64,000 nt of DNA from Hsuehochloa calcarea (taxonomy: Eukaryota; Streptophyta; Magnoliopsida; Poales; Poaceae), in NCBI GenBank assembly GCA_036346395.1, contig CM070599.1:7245232-7309231 (forward strand). Reading direction: 5' to 3'. The notes beneath the pieces are model-generated. The model was not told the origin of the DNA. It did no database searches and saw only the letters and a program-made list of their open reading frames with translations. Positions within the stretch are counted from its first letter, which is position 1. Each line of letters begins with the position of its first letter. Shown here piece by piece: positions 22,389 through 34,094 of this stretch. A program made the translations under genes and the position numbers.

Positions 22389-22795
22389 ATGGAAGATTCT
22401 AACCGTGCTAACGCCTACAACCCACGCGCAGGGAGAATCACCCCTCTTTTTTCGTGGTCAGGTTTTACCTAGCCTACATTAAAGAAGAAGCGACGAGACG
22501 TCTGCACCGAACCAACGTCAAACGCGGGTGGGCGAACGGAGGCCTGAAAGCCTCTCTTGCCAACACGTCTTCACAGCCAAAAGTTCCCCATTCTTAACAA
22601 GCATGCAAATGAGTGCTACGAGGGTAAATCTATACCAGGTACTGACGACAGTATGTAACATTTCTGTGCAATTTTCTTTGGTGAGTGTTGGAAGAGTACT
22701 GACAGCATAAACTCTAACAATATGACCTCTAACAATTCTTTGCGATCGCAGAACGCCCTTCTCTCACCATTCTGAAACGCTAATGCTCACAGCGT
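22389..22795 (+). pseudogene. 11S globulin / glutelin-like protein, exon 3 end and exon 4 start
   Basis: MEDSNRANAYNPRAGRIT at 22389-22442 matches the NPRAGR(I/V) block before the acidic/basic subunit junction region of cereal 11S globulins. About 130 unrelated bases follow. The gene resumes as FLTSMQMSATRVNLYQ, ending at 22638 with a GT donor at 22639, the usual place of the last intron. Exon 4 starts at 22752 after CGATCGCAG and reads NALLSPF, then TGA (22773-22775) where the family has Trp, then NANAHS. Homology ends at 22795 in an A-run. Together with 10095-10545 this is one dead gene whose parts are now about 12 kb apart. Confidence 0.78.
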
Positions 22796-22904
22796 AAAAA
22801 AAAAAAAAAGCAATATAGGATACACTAGGATGCATGGGAGGGCGAGCTACACTGCACCTCGTTGACTTCACAGTTTGTAGTCCATAGATTGCGAAGGGTG
22901 GCTT

Positions 22905-23417
22905 GAGCCGAAGTTGGATGAAAAGTGTGTGGATTGCGAAGGGTGGATTAACCGACTCGAGTAATCATAGTCGTCTTTATTATTGGATCCGGATTTCTTT
23001 AAGTCAGAATTCTCTGTGAGAATACCGTGCTTGAGCCGAAGTTGGATGAAAAGTGTGTGGATGGTCATTTTTTGGTGGACTCCATTCTCAATTGCCGAAA
23101 CTTGGGGCTGTCAGCTATTGGCCGTGGGTGGGTTTGGGCGTGTTAAGTATACTGTGATTGGTTTGTTCGGTCCGGGCTGGATATTGCCCCGGACGTAGGA
23201 TATTCGGCACCGGCCTGGAGGGTATTTGATATGGTATCATTAATTCGATATGCAATATATGAAATATGAGCAGTATGGTCAATAGAATCTTGCTTTTCAT
23301 ATTAGATGAATTATTCAGTGATGCACGATGATATAATTAACCGACTCGAGTAATCATAGTCGTCGTTATTGTCGGACCCGAATTTCCTTAAGCCAGAATC
23401 CTCTGTGAGAATACCGC
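22905..23417. repeat. Two interleaved direct duplications at an LTR junction
   Basis: A ~33-bp unit starting GCTTGAGCCGAAG occurs at about 22903 and 23028. A ~80-bp unit starting ATTAACCGACTCGAG occurs at about 22947 and 23337. The second unit spans the end of the minus-strand LTR (TGTCGGACCC at 23370) plus its flank, so it was duplicated after the LTR was already present. Confidence 0.75.
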
Positions 23418-24400
23418 GTTACTCCATGGATCAGTAGGTAGCGCTTACAGTATACATCGATGAATCATTTCATACATTTCGTAGACCGAACCGAACATAA
23501 TATTACAAACATCAGAGTTAAATAGACCGCGTCGGGTCGAGTTTACAAAAGAGAGCCGAACAGGCCAAATGAGTTCATTACATAAAATATAGAAAACGGC
23601 GGCGGAAACAAAAGGGTAAAATACGTCTCCCCACAGGCAAACGACTGCGGTAACTTGTGTACAACTGATATTAACCAAGAATTTAGAAAATATTGGTTGT
23701 ACGCAGGCACTAGTGGAGCCAGCTAAACTGCGGCGAGCCCTAGACTAAGGAACTACACTACTCTTCGCCTTGGTCTTGACCGTCGACACCTTGATCCTCG
23801 TAGTAGGTATAATTGTCCTAATCAGCGGATTCTGAGAGTTTGGGGAAAGAACGAGGATGAGCACAACTTTCGTACTCGCGAGCCAACACAACAGATGCAA
23901 TAATAAGTATGCAGGGCTTATCAAGGATGACTCGGGTTCTTTTATTTTCTCAAAGCAACATTTATAACTATCAAAATTACAAATTCCTATTACTTAGCAT
24001 TTTAAACAAATTATATTTTATTAAAAAGAGTAAGTGCAATATTAAAATAACAGTAGAGGTTCCCGCTATCGGGAACTCTACACATGCATCATTTTATTAG
24101 AGCTACCACCGCTCCTCCATACCACTGAGCTCGACGGCCTAGGAAAAATCAAACCTCAAGCTAGATGAGCTGACCTGGTTTTCATACCACCCATAAAGGT
24201 TTTTGAAATAGAACTAACTCAACTTAAGTTCCCATGTCCACCTTTGACCGTAAGCGCAGCTGTTTAAACATTTAGACTCTGCAGAGGTTGTACACTGTAC
24301 CCACAAGAGATAATTATACTCGTTGTCCCACATGATTCCTTAGTCATGTGGTAGAGCGACCATCATAGTAACTTTTTGTGGATATCATGGGGATATGCTC
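23370..24400 (-). mobile_element. Gypsy-type LTR, same family as 16506-17422
   Basis: It begins TGTCGGACCC at 23370, which is the LTR end read on the minus strand, followed by the blocks CAGAATCCTCTGTGAGAAT and CCACAGGCAAACGAC found in the same order at 61440-61700. GTTGTACACTGTACCCACAA at about 24289 marks the upstream module. The left flank is duplicated. The exact right end is not resolved. Confidence 0.65.
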
Positions 24401-25850
24401 ATGATCTTATGATGATGTTACAATTGGCAATGGCATTAAAGGTTTGTCGAATCACGTGTTTTCGGCAAAGTTCTTGTGCTGTCAGGTTACTGGCGGTCAG
24501 ACCGGTAAAGAAGCAGCGGTCCGGCCGGCCAAGAAGCGGCGGTCATACCGGCCATCTTTGGCGGTCATACCGGCCAGACCTTGGGGTCAAGAGGCTGGCA
24601 GTCCGACCGGCCAGGGCGGCGGTTCGACCGGCCAAGCGGCGGTCAGACCAGCCACCTCGGACGGTTTGATCAGCCATTATAAAACTTTGATTTTGGAGCT
24701 GGACCAAAAATAGAGGGTGTAGGCAACAGAGGGGATTCTCCTATACTTGGTCCCATAATTTTCGGATCTTCTAGTCAAAAGTTCTATTCGTTTGAAATTT
24801 TCAGAGAGGTTTCGGATTTCCAGGGAGGGATTTTTGCTAAGTCCCTTGCTGGGCGGTCTGACCGGCTAGGGGGTGGTCAGACCGGCCCTTAAGCGGCGGT
24901 CTGGCCGGTTTTTACTTATTCGTCGGCCTTCTTGGCGTCGATTTTTGTTTGTTAGGTCAAGTTCATGGTTTTAAGTGCATATGTGTTGTATGATGCATGT
25001 TTTGACTAACGTGAGTCAAGTTGCAAAGAACTTGTTCCCGGAATCGATTTCTTTGTCTATTGTTGTACAGGATGCTTGGATGTCAACGACCGTTAACGGC
25101 GAAGATAATCGGGACTAGGCTTGGAGAGCTGAGGTTCAGAACGATCGAATTCGAATAGCCCTGCCCACAGTCAACGGCGGGCAAGGTACATTTTCACATA
25201 GTAGACTTTGGTTTTGATTTCAAAAGAATAAACTTTGAAAAACCGAGAGCAGTTAGGACTCTCAGGTAGTTTTTCTGGTAGCTAGAACCAGTTGAGCAGT
25301 TAGAGCCCTATCCTTTGAACATTGGCGGCAAGTGCCTTGATACTAGTGGTTGGTAGCTAGAACCTCTACTAGTATATAATTAGTTTAATTATTGAAACTA
25401 CTTTTTGTCAAATGTGCTTTATGAAAAATGTTTAAACTTGAAATATTACTTTGTGCAAAAGAACCATATAAGCCCAATTGTTAAAGCTATGCAAATGCAT
25501 TTTTTTCCAATACTCATGGAGTACTTTATGTACTCACATACTACACTCAAAACAAATCTCAGAAGTCTTAATGATATTGTGGACGATCATGACTACTTCG
25601 TCTGTAGCTTTGATGAAGGCCGCCTGTAGTACTAGACTACGCTCCCTAATCGAATGTTGGTGGGCAATTTGATGGGTCACCACTCGAAGTTTATCATTTG
25701 TTGTTTCCGCTGTTGTAAGACTCAAGGTCTTTTGACCTCTTTTGTATTAAGTCATCATAAAATCGATACTCAGTTGTTTATTAATGTTGTATTAACTTGT
25801 TATCAACTATATTTACACTGTGTACGCTAGCTACTGATCTGAGACTGATG
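24400..25850 (+). mobile_element. LTR-like sequence with a GGTCNGACCGGCC minisatellite
   Basis: A short-period array lies at 24484-24910 with repeated GCGGTCAGACCGGCCA-like units, each containing the small inverted repeat GGTC-N-GACC. Downstream, AATTCGAATAGCCCTGCCCAC near 25148 and GTACTCACATAC near 25529 are in the style of grass LTR 3' halves. No coding domain is seen. Confidence 0.5.
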
Positions 25851-28660
25851 CAAAAATACACAGATGATTTGAATTCAGAAATATGGTTCTGACACGATGC
25901 CTCTCTTCTTGGTCTACCCTCAGTGGCAGGGACGGAAATGAATGGGAGGATAAAGTTATCATAAGATAAGCCAGTAATTATATACAAATGCAGAGTACTT
26001 AACAGCTCACACAATTGAGTTAGTAACTAAATCATCACGGTCAAGCAAACTTAGTCTACAACTCTCATCCATCAGTTATTTAGCATGTATACAAAGTACC
26101 GCGTGTCAAAAACGGTGAAGCAAAACATTGAATTCAGTCAGGTAGGTTGCGCTAGCATGGAAACGCCATTTGTCAGCAATTTTATGATGCATGCATGATG
26201 TGTTCTTCTAGAACAATCGTTATAAGTGCAAGGGAAGAAAAAACGCGACTTGCTTAATCTTTTTGACACATGCTTCCTGTTTAGCTCAGAGTAATCAGTA
26301 AAACTTGCTGAAACGAAGTGCCACCACATCTTACCTCAGGATCCCAGTGTCACCCTAAAATTGCTAAATTTGGGTAGCAAGAGATACCTTATCTCAGGAT
26401 CTCACCTGTCACCCTAAAATTGCCAAATTTTGATGGCAAGAGCATGATATCAGCACCTGTATGAACCACCACACCATGGATCGTTTCTCCAACAGCTACT
26501 AGTCTGTACTCTCCTGAGCTCTTTATATACAGGCCAAAAAGATGGAGAGGGGATCAGATGCCGTCAAACGTGTACTATTTAACTCCATGATTTTTTTTAA
26601 CAAATGTTGATTTAAGTTCAATCAGTGTGCCCCTTCAGTCCCTTATCTTGCAAAGTACAAAGGAAAAATGAAAATTAATAATCTCCAAATCTCTCATAAA
26701 GATGGTTGGCAATATGAGCTGCTACAAAATTAGCTAATACAAAACTAGCTAGTTAACTACCTAAATCTTATAGTTGCAGCAGTGTTCTTGCAGGACTACC
26801 AGCCTCATGCACCTCAAGATACACATCTTAAAAGCCCCTGGACGGAACTTCATCACCATCATCTCCAAGTGATTTACATCACCTTCATCTCAAGGTTTTG
26901 TCTGGAAAAACTCTTACCAGAGCAGGGATTATCATTTCAATGGTGCAAATGATGTCCAGATAGCCTGAACATCTTGATATCCCATATTTGCTAAAGTTTT
27001 ACTGACTGTACTGTTTTACTCAGACTTGTGAACATTTGTAAATACGAAAACCTTGAGAAACATTCATCAGCATAATTGTAGAGGGCAGAAATTTAAAGTT
27101 TATGTAATTAACAGCTCAATTAAAAATGATGTCATTTGAAAATACATAATCTTTAAACTGAATAACGGCATCAACAAACTATAGCATGGAGCAATTTGTG
27201 TGCATTTGGATCATAAACTCGGAAAAGATTGGCTTTTTTATGCTGCATATATGTTTAATTTAACAAAATACTTTGAATGTAAAAATGTTCAGTTATCACA
27301 TGAAACAACTCTGTATAACATCATCACGCTCCACAAAGACCACGAGACAAGCATCTCCATAACATTGTATGCAAACTTTTGTTGACTCCCTTTCGATAAA
27401 GCTTATTGTTTTAAAAAGGCCAATGAATCTTTGAATGATGGCTGGTAGCCCTTCTCGTATTATGTCACGAGATGATACAGAAATTAGAGAGAGAAAATCA
27501 CATATCATGAGAACCACATGGAAAGACAGGCATTGCAACCAGGATTTTCACATAATAAAAATAGAGCCAATTTGTTCTCTGAAATAACATCACACCTTTT
27601 AATTAAACAACAATACAAAATGGAGCATGGACAAACCAATCAAGATTCAGGAATGCGAAAACAATATGCATTTGTATATTAAATGTCCATTACAATGGCA
27701 GTAAAAAATTATCAAAGTAAACAACAATTTCAAATCAAGTATTTCACCAAAAAGATCAATGCCTTGTTCAGTTGTTCCAAAAGCCAAAATAATTTAACAA
27801 CATTGGAAGCAAATCCACATGACACAACACACCACACACCCAGAAGGATTTCAAATGACAGCTGTTCTAATTTTGTATGATGCAAGAGTGTAGCACAATG
27901 TAAAACAGAAATGTTTTAGGCCCCACAGGAGTTCTACTCACAAATCAAATCAGATAACAAGCAGGAACTGGACAGAATAGAAGTAAAAAAACAAAACAAA
28001 GGCAATTTAGTATGTGCTAAAATATACCTCATACTAATCATGCACGCTTCAAAAGAGCATTGTTCAGCAACAAAATTGAGCAAGGCGCATATTTTAGGAT
28101 CATCGTAATGTGTTTCCATAATCCTTTCAAGCCCATAATTAGAGAATTGAAAAATAAGTGAAGGACAAATAATTTCATTGAAGCTTGAATTAACATTATA
28201 TAAGGGACAAATTTAAGTATGTATTAATGTTATTCTGTGTTTCACAAACCTTTGAAATTTCAATCACTTATGAGTGCCATCACACATTAATGAGAACCAT
28301 GAATATGCTGTTGCAGTTGGACAATCTAGCCCGAGTAGCAGCAATGAGTGCTACTACCACGCATTCAAGAAAGCTAATGGCTCATCGGGGTTAACCAGGA
28401 GAGAGGTCCCATTTGGAAACCAAAAATTCTTACAAAATTGGTAACCTAACTGAAATCATTTCGGGACGCCATGGTCCGCCATGGTTATTTACAAAGCAAG
28501 TATTTAGGAGCAATGTGACAGGAAGATAGGAGTTTGCAAACAACTGCATCCAGCAAGGGGAGAGGTAGCTGCCATGCAAATGGCAGTGTGGTGCCATCTG
28601 TATTGATGGTGCTGCTTAAGATGTGACCAGCCCGCAGGCAACTCTGGTTAAAAGTAGAAC
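25850..28660. other. AT-rich region, no gene recognised
   Basis: Frames are short and without domains. A tandem duplication with a period of about 58 bp lies at 26332-26447 (unit starting TTACCTCAGGATC). Some stretches, such as 27900-28120, look like intron or UTR sequence, but I see no exon chain. Confidence 0.5.
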
Positions 28661-29073
28661 AATATCATAGGTACTGTAGCATCAGGATTAGGAAGAGATT
28701 ACCTTCTCCAATAAGAATATCTATTTTCTTAAATAGTTGATTAGTTTCCTTGTATAGGGATTAGATAATTGGAAAGGTTGTCTATTAGTTAAGAAAATCA
28801 TCTATTAGTTAGAAAAGTAATCATTTAGAATGATTTTATCCATAATTGTTAGAAGAGCACTCTATACAAGGAGGCCTATTGTAATTGTTGGCATTAAGCA
28901 ATGAGAATGCAATAATCTAAGTCCCCATCCCCTTCGTCTCCCCAATCTATAGTCTTCCCTCTCCCTAGCAGCCGACGCCACCCGGTCATCCTCCCGATGA
29001 TGTTTACCCCTATGATCTAAGGATCATAACTACTTGGTATCAGAGCCAACACCATAGCTTCTGCTGTCAAGCT

Positions 29074-29894
29074 CAAGGTTATTAAGTCGGCAAGTCGACA
29101 CTACTCTCGTAGTGACCGACTTGCCGACTAGTCGACTAGTCGGTCGACTAGTCGCCGACTAGTCGACTAGTATTGTTTATATCATGGTTATTAAAGCGGT
29201 AAGGTTGGTGGCCGCAGAAAATCCCGGGCTGCCCTGCCCGGGCAGCCCCTACCGGGCAGCTACCCCGCCAGCTCTCTTATCCTCCACCTCCCCTCCCCCC
29301 TGCCGAGCGCCACGCCTCCCCTCCCCCCTTTCTCTCCACCTCCCCTCCCCCCTGCCGAGCGCCACGCCTCCCCTCCCCCTTTCTCTCCCCCTTCGCTCGC
29401 GCCGCCTTCTCTCCGCCTCCCTTCGCTCGCGCCGCCTCCCTTCCCCCTTTCTCTCCACCTCCCTCAGCGCCGAGCCTCCTCCCGCCTCCTCCCACGCCGC
29501 CTCCTCCCTCAGCGCCGGGCCTCCTCCCGCCTCCTCTGGTCCTCCTCGGCCGGCTGGGCGGCGGAGGCGGCGGGAGCTCTGCCACTGGCGCAGAGAGGGA
29601 GGATGAAGGCCGGAGACCGGATCTGGAGCTCTGCGGCATCTGCGGCTCTCCGAGGGGTGAGGACGAAGGCGTGAAGGCCGGCGGCGCGGTGGGAGCTGGC
29701 CGACGACGCGGCGGAGACCCGATGGAGCTGTCGGTTGCGCCTCTCCGAGGTCGAAGGTGAGTACTGAGCCCGTTTACCCCTCACTCCCTCCCGCACTCCC
29801 CTCTCTTGTCTCTTTGCCGGCGCAAGTCGAGTCGGCGACTCCAGTCGGTCGTCCTCCGGCGACTTGTCGACTAGTCGTCGACTTGATAAGCCTG
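29074..29894. mobile_element. 821-bp hAT-like element, 8-bp TSD GTCAAGCT
   Basis: The direct repeat GTCAAGCT at 29066-29073 and 29895-29902 flanks an insert starting CAAGGTTATTAAGTCGG and ending CGACTTGATAAGCCTG, which are imperfect inverted termini. Skipping the insert and one repeat leaves a continuous gag-like frame in the host element. Both ends carry palindromic CGACTAGTCG units (29130-29172 and 29866-29880). The centre is very GC-rich, and its long frames (29184-29606 and minus-strand shadows) are low-complexity Ser/Pro/Arg translations. A second end-like start GGTTATTAAAGCGGTAAGG at 29185 hints at nesting. Confidence 0.85.
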
Positions 29895-30068
29895 GTCAAG
29901 CTATCCCTACTAGACAACCTGATGGAGTCGATGAAGACGACGTTGAAGATGATGCTCCAACAGATTTAACTCACCCCATCTAAGGACAGATTTAACTCAC
30001 CCCATCTGAGGAGTTTGTCGCCCTATATTGCAGCTCGAGGACGAGCTATTTCGCCGAGAGGGGTGTAA

Positions 30069-30467
30069 TGTTATGGGTGTGGTTACTGTTGACGCATGCA
30101 CTGTTCATGCATTTACTGTTTGCCCACAAATAGTTTCCTTAGTTCGAGATTAGATTGATTTGGTTACTTTAGTAGCCTATCTTCAGTTAGTTTATTTCTA
30201 TAATTTATAGATTATTTCTTAGGGGTCAAGTCAAGTTATCCCTATAAAAGAGATAACATTGTATCTTCTTTAAGGAACCAATCAACAATGAAGAAATATT
30301 TCACAAATCCCTAAGTCTAGTTCTTGTCTCTCCCCCAAGCCGGATATTCTAGATCCATCTCTCCCCCAACCGGTGCCCTCTTCATCTATCGTTGTTCTAC
30401 CTCAAGTCGTTGTCGTCCGACCTCTCTCCGACGGATGTTTACCCATTATGAACTAAGGTTTATGACA
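30069..30467 (+). repeat. LTR B inside the mosaic
   Basis: It begins TGTTATGGGTG and ends GGTTTATGACA. It contains a CCCTATAAAAGAG TATA-like box near 30239 and is followed by the primer site at 30471-30483. Confidence 0.8.
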
Positions 30468-31478
30468 ACTTGGTATCAGAGCCAACACCATGGTTTCTGC
30501 TGCCAAGAATTTCAAGGCCATAAGGACCATCCTCAACGAGATGAGTGCTGGTGTAGACAACATGAAAGCCATCTAAGCAGACATGGTGACTATGGTGGTC
30601 AAGCTGATGGAAAAGGAGAAGAAGAATGCACGGGCAGCAGCTACTGCACGATCTGTGCCACCGGAGGTGTCATTGATTTCGCCGGTGATTTCCGCACCGT
30701 CAACTTCGCTGCCCGTGGTTGCACCAACAATGCTCTCGCCGAGGAAGAACGCCGCTGCCCAATGACTGTCTTCTCCACGCGCCCGGCCGACGTCGTGCCT
30801 TCGTAGGTGCGGCTGCGTGGTAGATGTCAGGACCACAACAACGTTACGCTGCTGCCCTGCGCAGCTTGTCCATGCCACCGACGCCTCCTGCATCGTCAAG
30901 ACACGCCAAGGGACCACAGTCCTCGCTGATGTCTATTAGAGCGTTGCGAACTATCTTCCATGCAATGTTCTGCCGGCGCCACGACCTCTCGTCAACATAG
31001 GGTCTCCTAGGGCTTCAGCCATGGCCACCACCACAACTCGAGAACGAGCTATCGCGAAAGGAGGCGAGTAGTGTCATGGGTCCGGGTACTATTCACGCAT
31101 GTGAACAGTACCACAGGTACTGTGGTACCATAATTAGGAAGGAATTATCTTCCCCAATAAGAATATCTATTTCCTTAAATAGTTGATTAGTTGCCTTGTA
31201 TAGGAATTAGGCAATTGAAAATGTTGTCTATTAGTTAGAAATGTCATCTATTAGTTAGAAAGGTCAACACTTATATTGATTTTATCTATAATTGTTAGAA
31301 GAGTCATCTATATAAGAAGGTCTATTGTAATTGTTAGCATTAAACAATGAGCATACAATAGTCTAAGTCCCAATCCCCTTCGTCTCTCCAATCTATAGTC
31401 TTCCCTCTCCCCTAACAACCAACGTCACCTGCCTAAACTCCCGGTGATGTTTACCCCTATGATCTAAGGATCATAACA

Positions 31479-33482
31479 AGTGGCATCATTACGATCAGGA
31501 GGATGAAAGATGAAGCAGAGCATAAAAAAGGATATGAGTATGAAGCTATCCAATGTCTCTTATCAGTTGAACTGAAAGCATGATGAGGATGGTGGGACAA
31601 TGCAATAACCTAAGCACCAGAGGTGAAGCTCTTGCTGCTTAATGGAGTGGAGGCCAGTTAAGTAGAGGAACCACTTGTACATTTTCTATCACATTAACTG
31701 GGCAAGACCTCTGTTTTAATATATATATAAAAATGCAACATTTCCTAAAAAATCCAATATTTTAAAGTCCAAAACAGTTCAGGACAACATAAGTCTTTCC
31801 TTATCGGGTATAATTTACAGATGCAACTAAGCATAATATAAAGCTCCCAATAAGCCCTTATGGCAATAATATATGCAGTTTAGTTTCACCTCTATTCATA
31901 TCAGGATATTATTAACTCAGTGACATGTCCTTCCTAGAAATATGTATGAACAGTTTGCATAAGTATGCATTTGTTCCTGTAATGAATCAGTACCACCTTT
32001 GGGTAAAACTCATAACTCTATGCTAAGATAGTAAGACAAGGTAATAGCATTACTCATTGACGTGTAAATGCCAAAACAATGCTGACAGCCAAAAAAGCAC
32101 AATAAACTATGGACTTGGAGTGATCAAGTATTCTGGGAAAAATACATGCAAACTTACATATTGAAAGGAAAATGATGGCATAGTAACATACTAGAATCAG
32201 TGAATCACGTACTTCATATATTTATCTTGTGAGAAATTGCAGGCATCCACATGGCTTAATCCATCAGTGTTTTTGGTTGCTGCAGCATGATAATGCTTCA
32301 TAACACCTTAGAAAGATCATGTCAAGAAGCTACATCTGAAACAAAAAATAATATAGCATTACATCCAAACCTGAATCTGTATAGCCATATTAATGAGTGC
32401 ATAGTGCATGATCTTGCATAAACATTCAGGTCAGTAAACTGACTGGATCTTCAGGTGCACACTGAATGCACCCATAGATTGCTATTGATCAGAAATACGT
32501 TCAGAAAGAAATAACGACAACCATCATAAAAAGTCGTTATCATGTTGAAGCTTAAAAGTAAACTTTATTTCTTAAATACAGAGGCATTAACCAAACAGAA
32601 GACAACAATTTAATCATTGCTAGTACTATTTTCTCTTGTGCACGGAACTAAGTATATTTCAAAGTACGTAATTGAAGAGTACATGTAGAGCCCACAATTG
32701 CAACAAAAAGAATCTTGATACCCCAGGTGATTGCATGGGCCTTTATGAGAAGTTTACTCGCTCATGGAAAAGGGCAGGCATTTTATTTGACTTCCAAACA
32801 GGCAAAGTAGAAATGCAAACATGCATTTGATGTTACTATTGTCCAGGTTGCCCAAATGCAACAAGATGCAATTGAGTGGCACATATGACCTGAATAGTAA
32901 AAGCCATCCAAATGAATGCAAAGCTAAACTTTTTTCTGCTATTCTTTGCATTTGAGTTTGGAAAAGGCACAAACAAGTAAAAAGTTACAATCAGACAAGC
33001 AACAGATAAGCCACTTGATTGCTTTCCAAATCCCACAATCACCAGTTCCTCTTATGACAAGCAAGAAGCAAGCATCATGCCAATTTCATCTGCTGCATAA
33101 CAAAACACTGTTCCTAGTCAGACCAAACACCAAAGCAAATCAAGTACATGCACATAAAGTGAACATGCAGGAATAAAAGGCCAAGCACACCAAGAGATAA
33201 AAATCAGCCGCACTAAATCATTCACAAGAACAGAGACATTGTTCCCTTCCAACATCGGTAGCACTCACACAGCCACCACTACAGAAAGCTTGCTTTTTTC
33301 CATCTCTTATGCTGTTACCATTTGAATCCCCCTCCCTTGTTTACCTGAATCTCTCGTCAAAAGTGTCTAACCCGTGCCGTGAACATAAGATTAAACTATT
33401 CAGTAGGGGGAAACCAAGACTAAAGAACCCAATAAACCCTAACACACTAACCCTAATAAGCCCCTAACCCTAGCCGCCCTTG
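31479..33482. other. AT-rich region downstream of the TCP gene, no gene recognised
   Basis: No exon-like frames or transposon termini are seen. Because it lies 3' of the minus-strand TCP gene it may include that gene's 3' UTR, particularly the part closest to 33482. Confidence 0.45.
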
Positions 33483-33998
33483 TTAATTATTTTCCTCCGC
33501 GGTGGTGATGGAGGCGGATGCCGCGGGGGGCACGGGCGGCTCGTCGGCGTTGGGCGGCTGCATGAGGAGCGCGGTGTAGTACGGGACCGAGACGAACGGG
33601 ATGCCGTGGCCGACGGAGGAGGAGCCGACGGGAACGGCGGCGGGGGGCGCTTCGTCGGGGGAGACGCCGGTGCCGGTGGCGGCGATGATGGAGGGCTCGG
33701 CCTGGCGGAGGAGCCACTCGATGGTCTCGCCGTCAGTGCGGTGGCCGAGCTCGCGGGTGAGCTGGAAGACGCGGGCGGCGACCATGGCCGGGATGCGGAC
33801 GCGGCGTCCGCGGCCGGCGACCTTGGAGTGGCGGTCAGAGGAGGATCCCCCTGGGCGCCTCCCCCGGCCGCGGCGTGGGAGGTCGGACGGCGCGGCGGCG
33901 GCGATGGAGAGGTCAGCGGTGGGGGGAGGGGGAGGGGGAGGGTTTAGGGTTTGGACGGGGACAAGGTTGTAGAGGATGAGTTCGGAGGAAGAAGACAT
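33483..33998 (-). CDS. Class I TCP transcription factor (PCF/TCP11-like), complete
   Basis: A single-exon gene of 171 codons. TCP proteins are plant-specific nuclear factors that bind GTGGGNCC-type sites and control cell proliferation and growth. The TCP domain spans about residues 54-108: basic region DRHSKVAGRGRRVRIP, helix I (AMVAARVFQLTRELGH), loop (RTDGET) and helix II (IEWLLRQAEPSI). The tail IIAATGTG is the class I hallmark, and the short basic region also fits class I. An acidic and proline-rich N-terminus precedes the domain, with PPPPPP at 20-26 and an Arg-rich stretch at 42-48. The C-terminus is short, as in TCP11-like members. The ATG at 33998 is the first in frame downstream of a TATA box. 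Class I members usually have His-Thr or Gly rather than HSKVAG at this point, a mild variation. No nearby partner genes are seen. Confidence 0.92.
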   Translation of the reverse strand: MSSSSELILYNLVPVQTLNPPPPPPPTADLSIAAAAPSDLPRRGRGRRPGGSSSDRHSKVAGRGRRVRIPAMVAARVFQLTRELGHRTDGETIEWLLRQAEPSIIAATGTGVSPDEAPPAAVPVGSSSVGHGIPFVSVPYYTALLMQPPNADEPPVPPAASASITTAEENN

Positions 33999-34084
33999 TA
34001 TTGGATTGGGATCGGATGTCTCGGAGGTGGGGTCGGCGGGGTGGGGCGGGGATGCCTGGTGGTGGGGCTAACGGGTCGGACGGG

Positions 34085-34094
34085 CTTATATAGG
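34085..34094 (-). promoter_or_regulatory. TATA box of the TCP gene
   Basis: The minus strand reads CCTATATAAG about 90 bases upstream of the ATG, giving a predicted start near 34055 and a 5' UTR of about 60 bases. A transposon end at 34111 lies only about 17 bases upstream. Confidence 0.65.

Larger units (their letters stand above)
28669..31478 (+). mobile_element. A-B-A mosaic of small LTR retroelements
   Basis: LTR A (28669-29032, 5' end truncated) is followed by a primer site and a short internal region. LTR B (30069-30467) has a PPT-like sequence before it and TGGTATCAGAGCC (30471-30483) after it. A second short internal region follows, then LTR A again (31072-31478). A and B share their last ~35 bases (GATGTTTACCC ... 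ATCATAACA / TTATGACA) but differ elsewhere. Internal regions encode only gag-like starts (ASAVKLSLLDNLMESMK, and VSAAKNFKAIRTILNEMSA with a stop soon after). No pol is seen. No clean outer duplication was found. Confidence 0.75.

Noticed and set aside
29184..29606. Long open frames on both strands (140, 120 and 95 codons)
   Set aside because: They translate CT/CG-rich simple sequence into Ser/Pro or Arg/Gly runs and lie inside a hAT-like element. Frames stay open because of base composition.
33480..33972. Plus-strand frames (155 and 123 codons) over the TCP gene
   Set aside because: Antisense shadows of the TCP coding sequence, Gly/Arg-rich with no domain.
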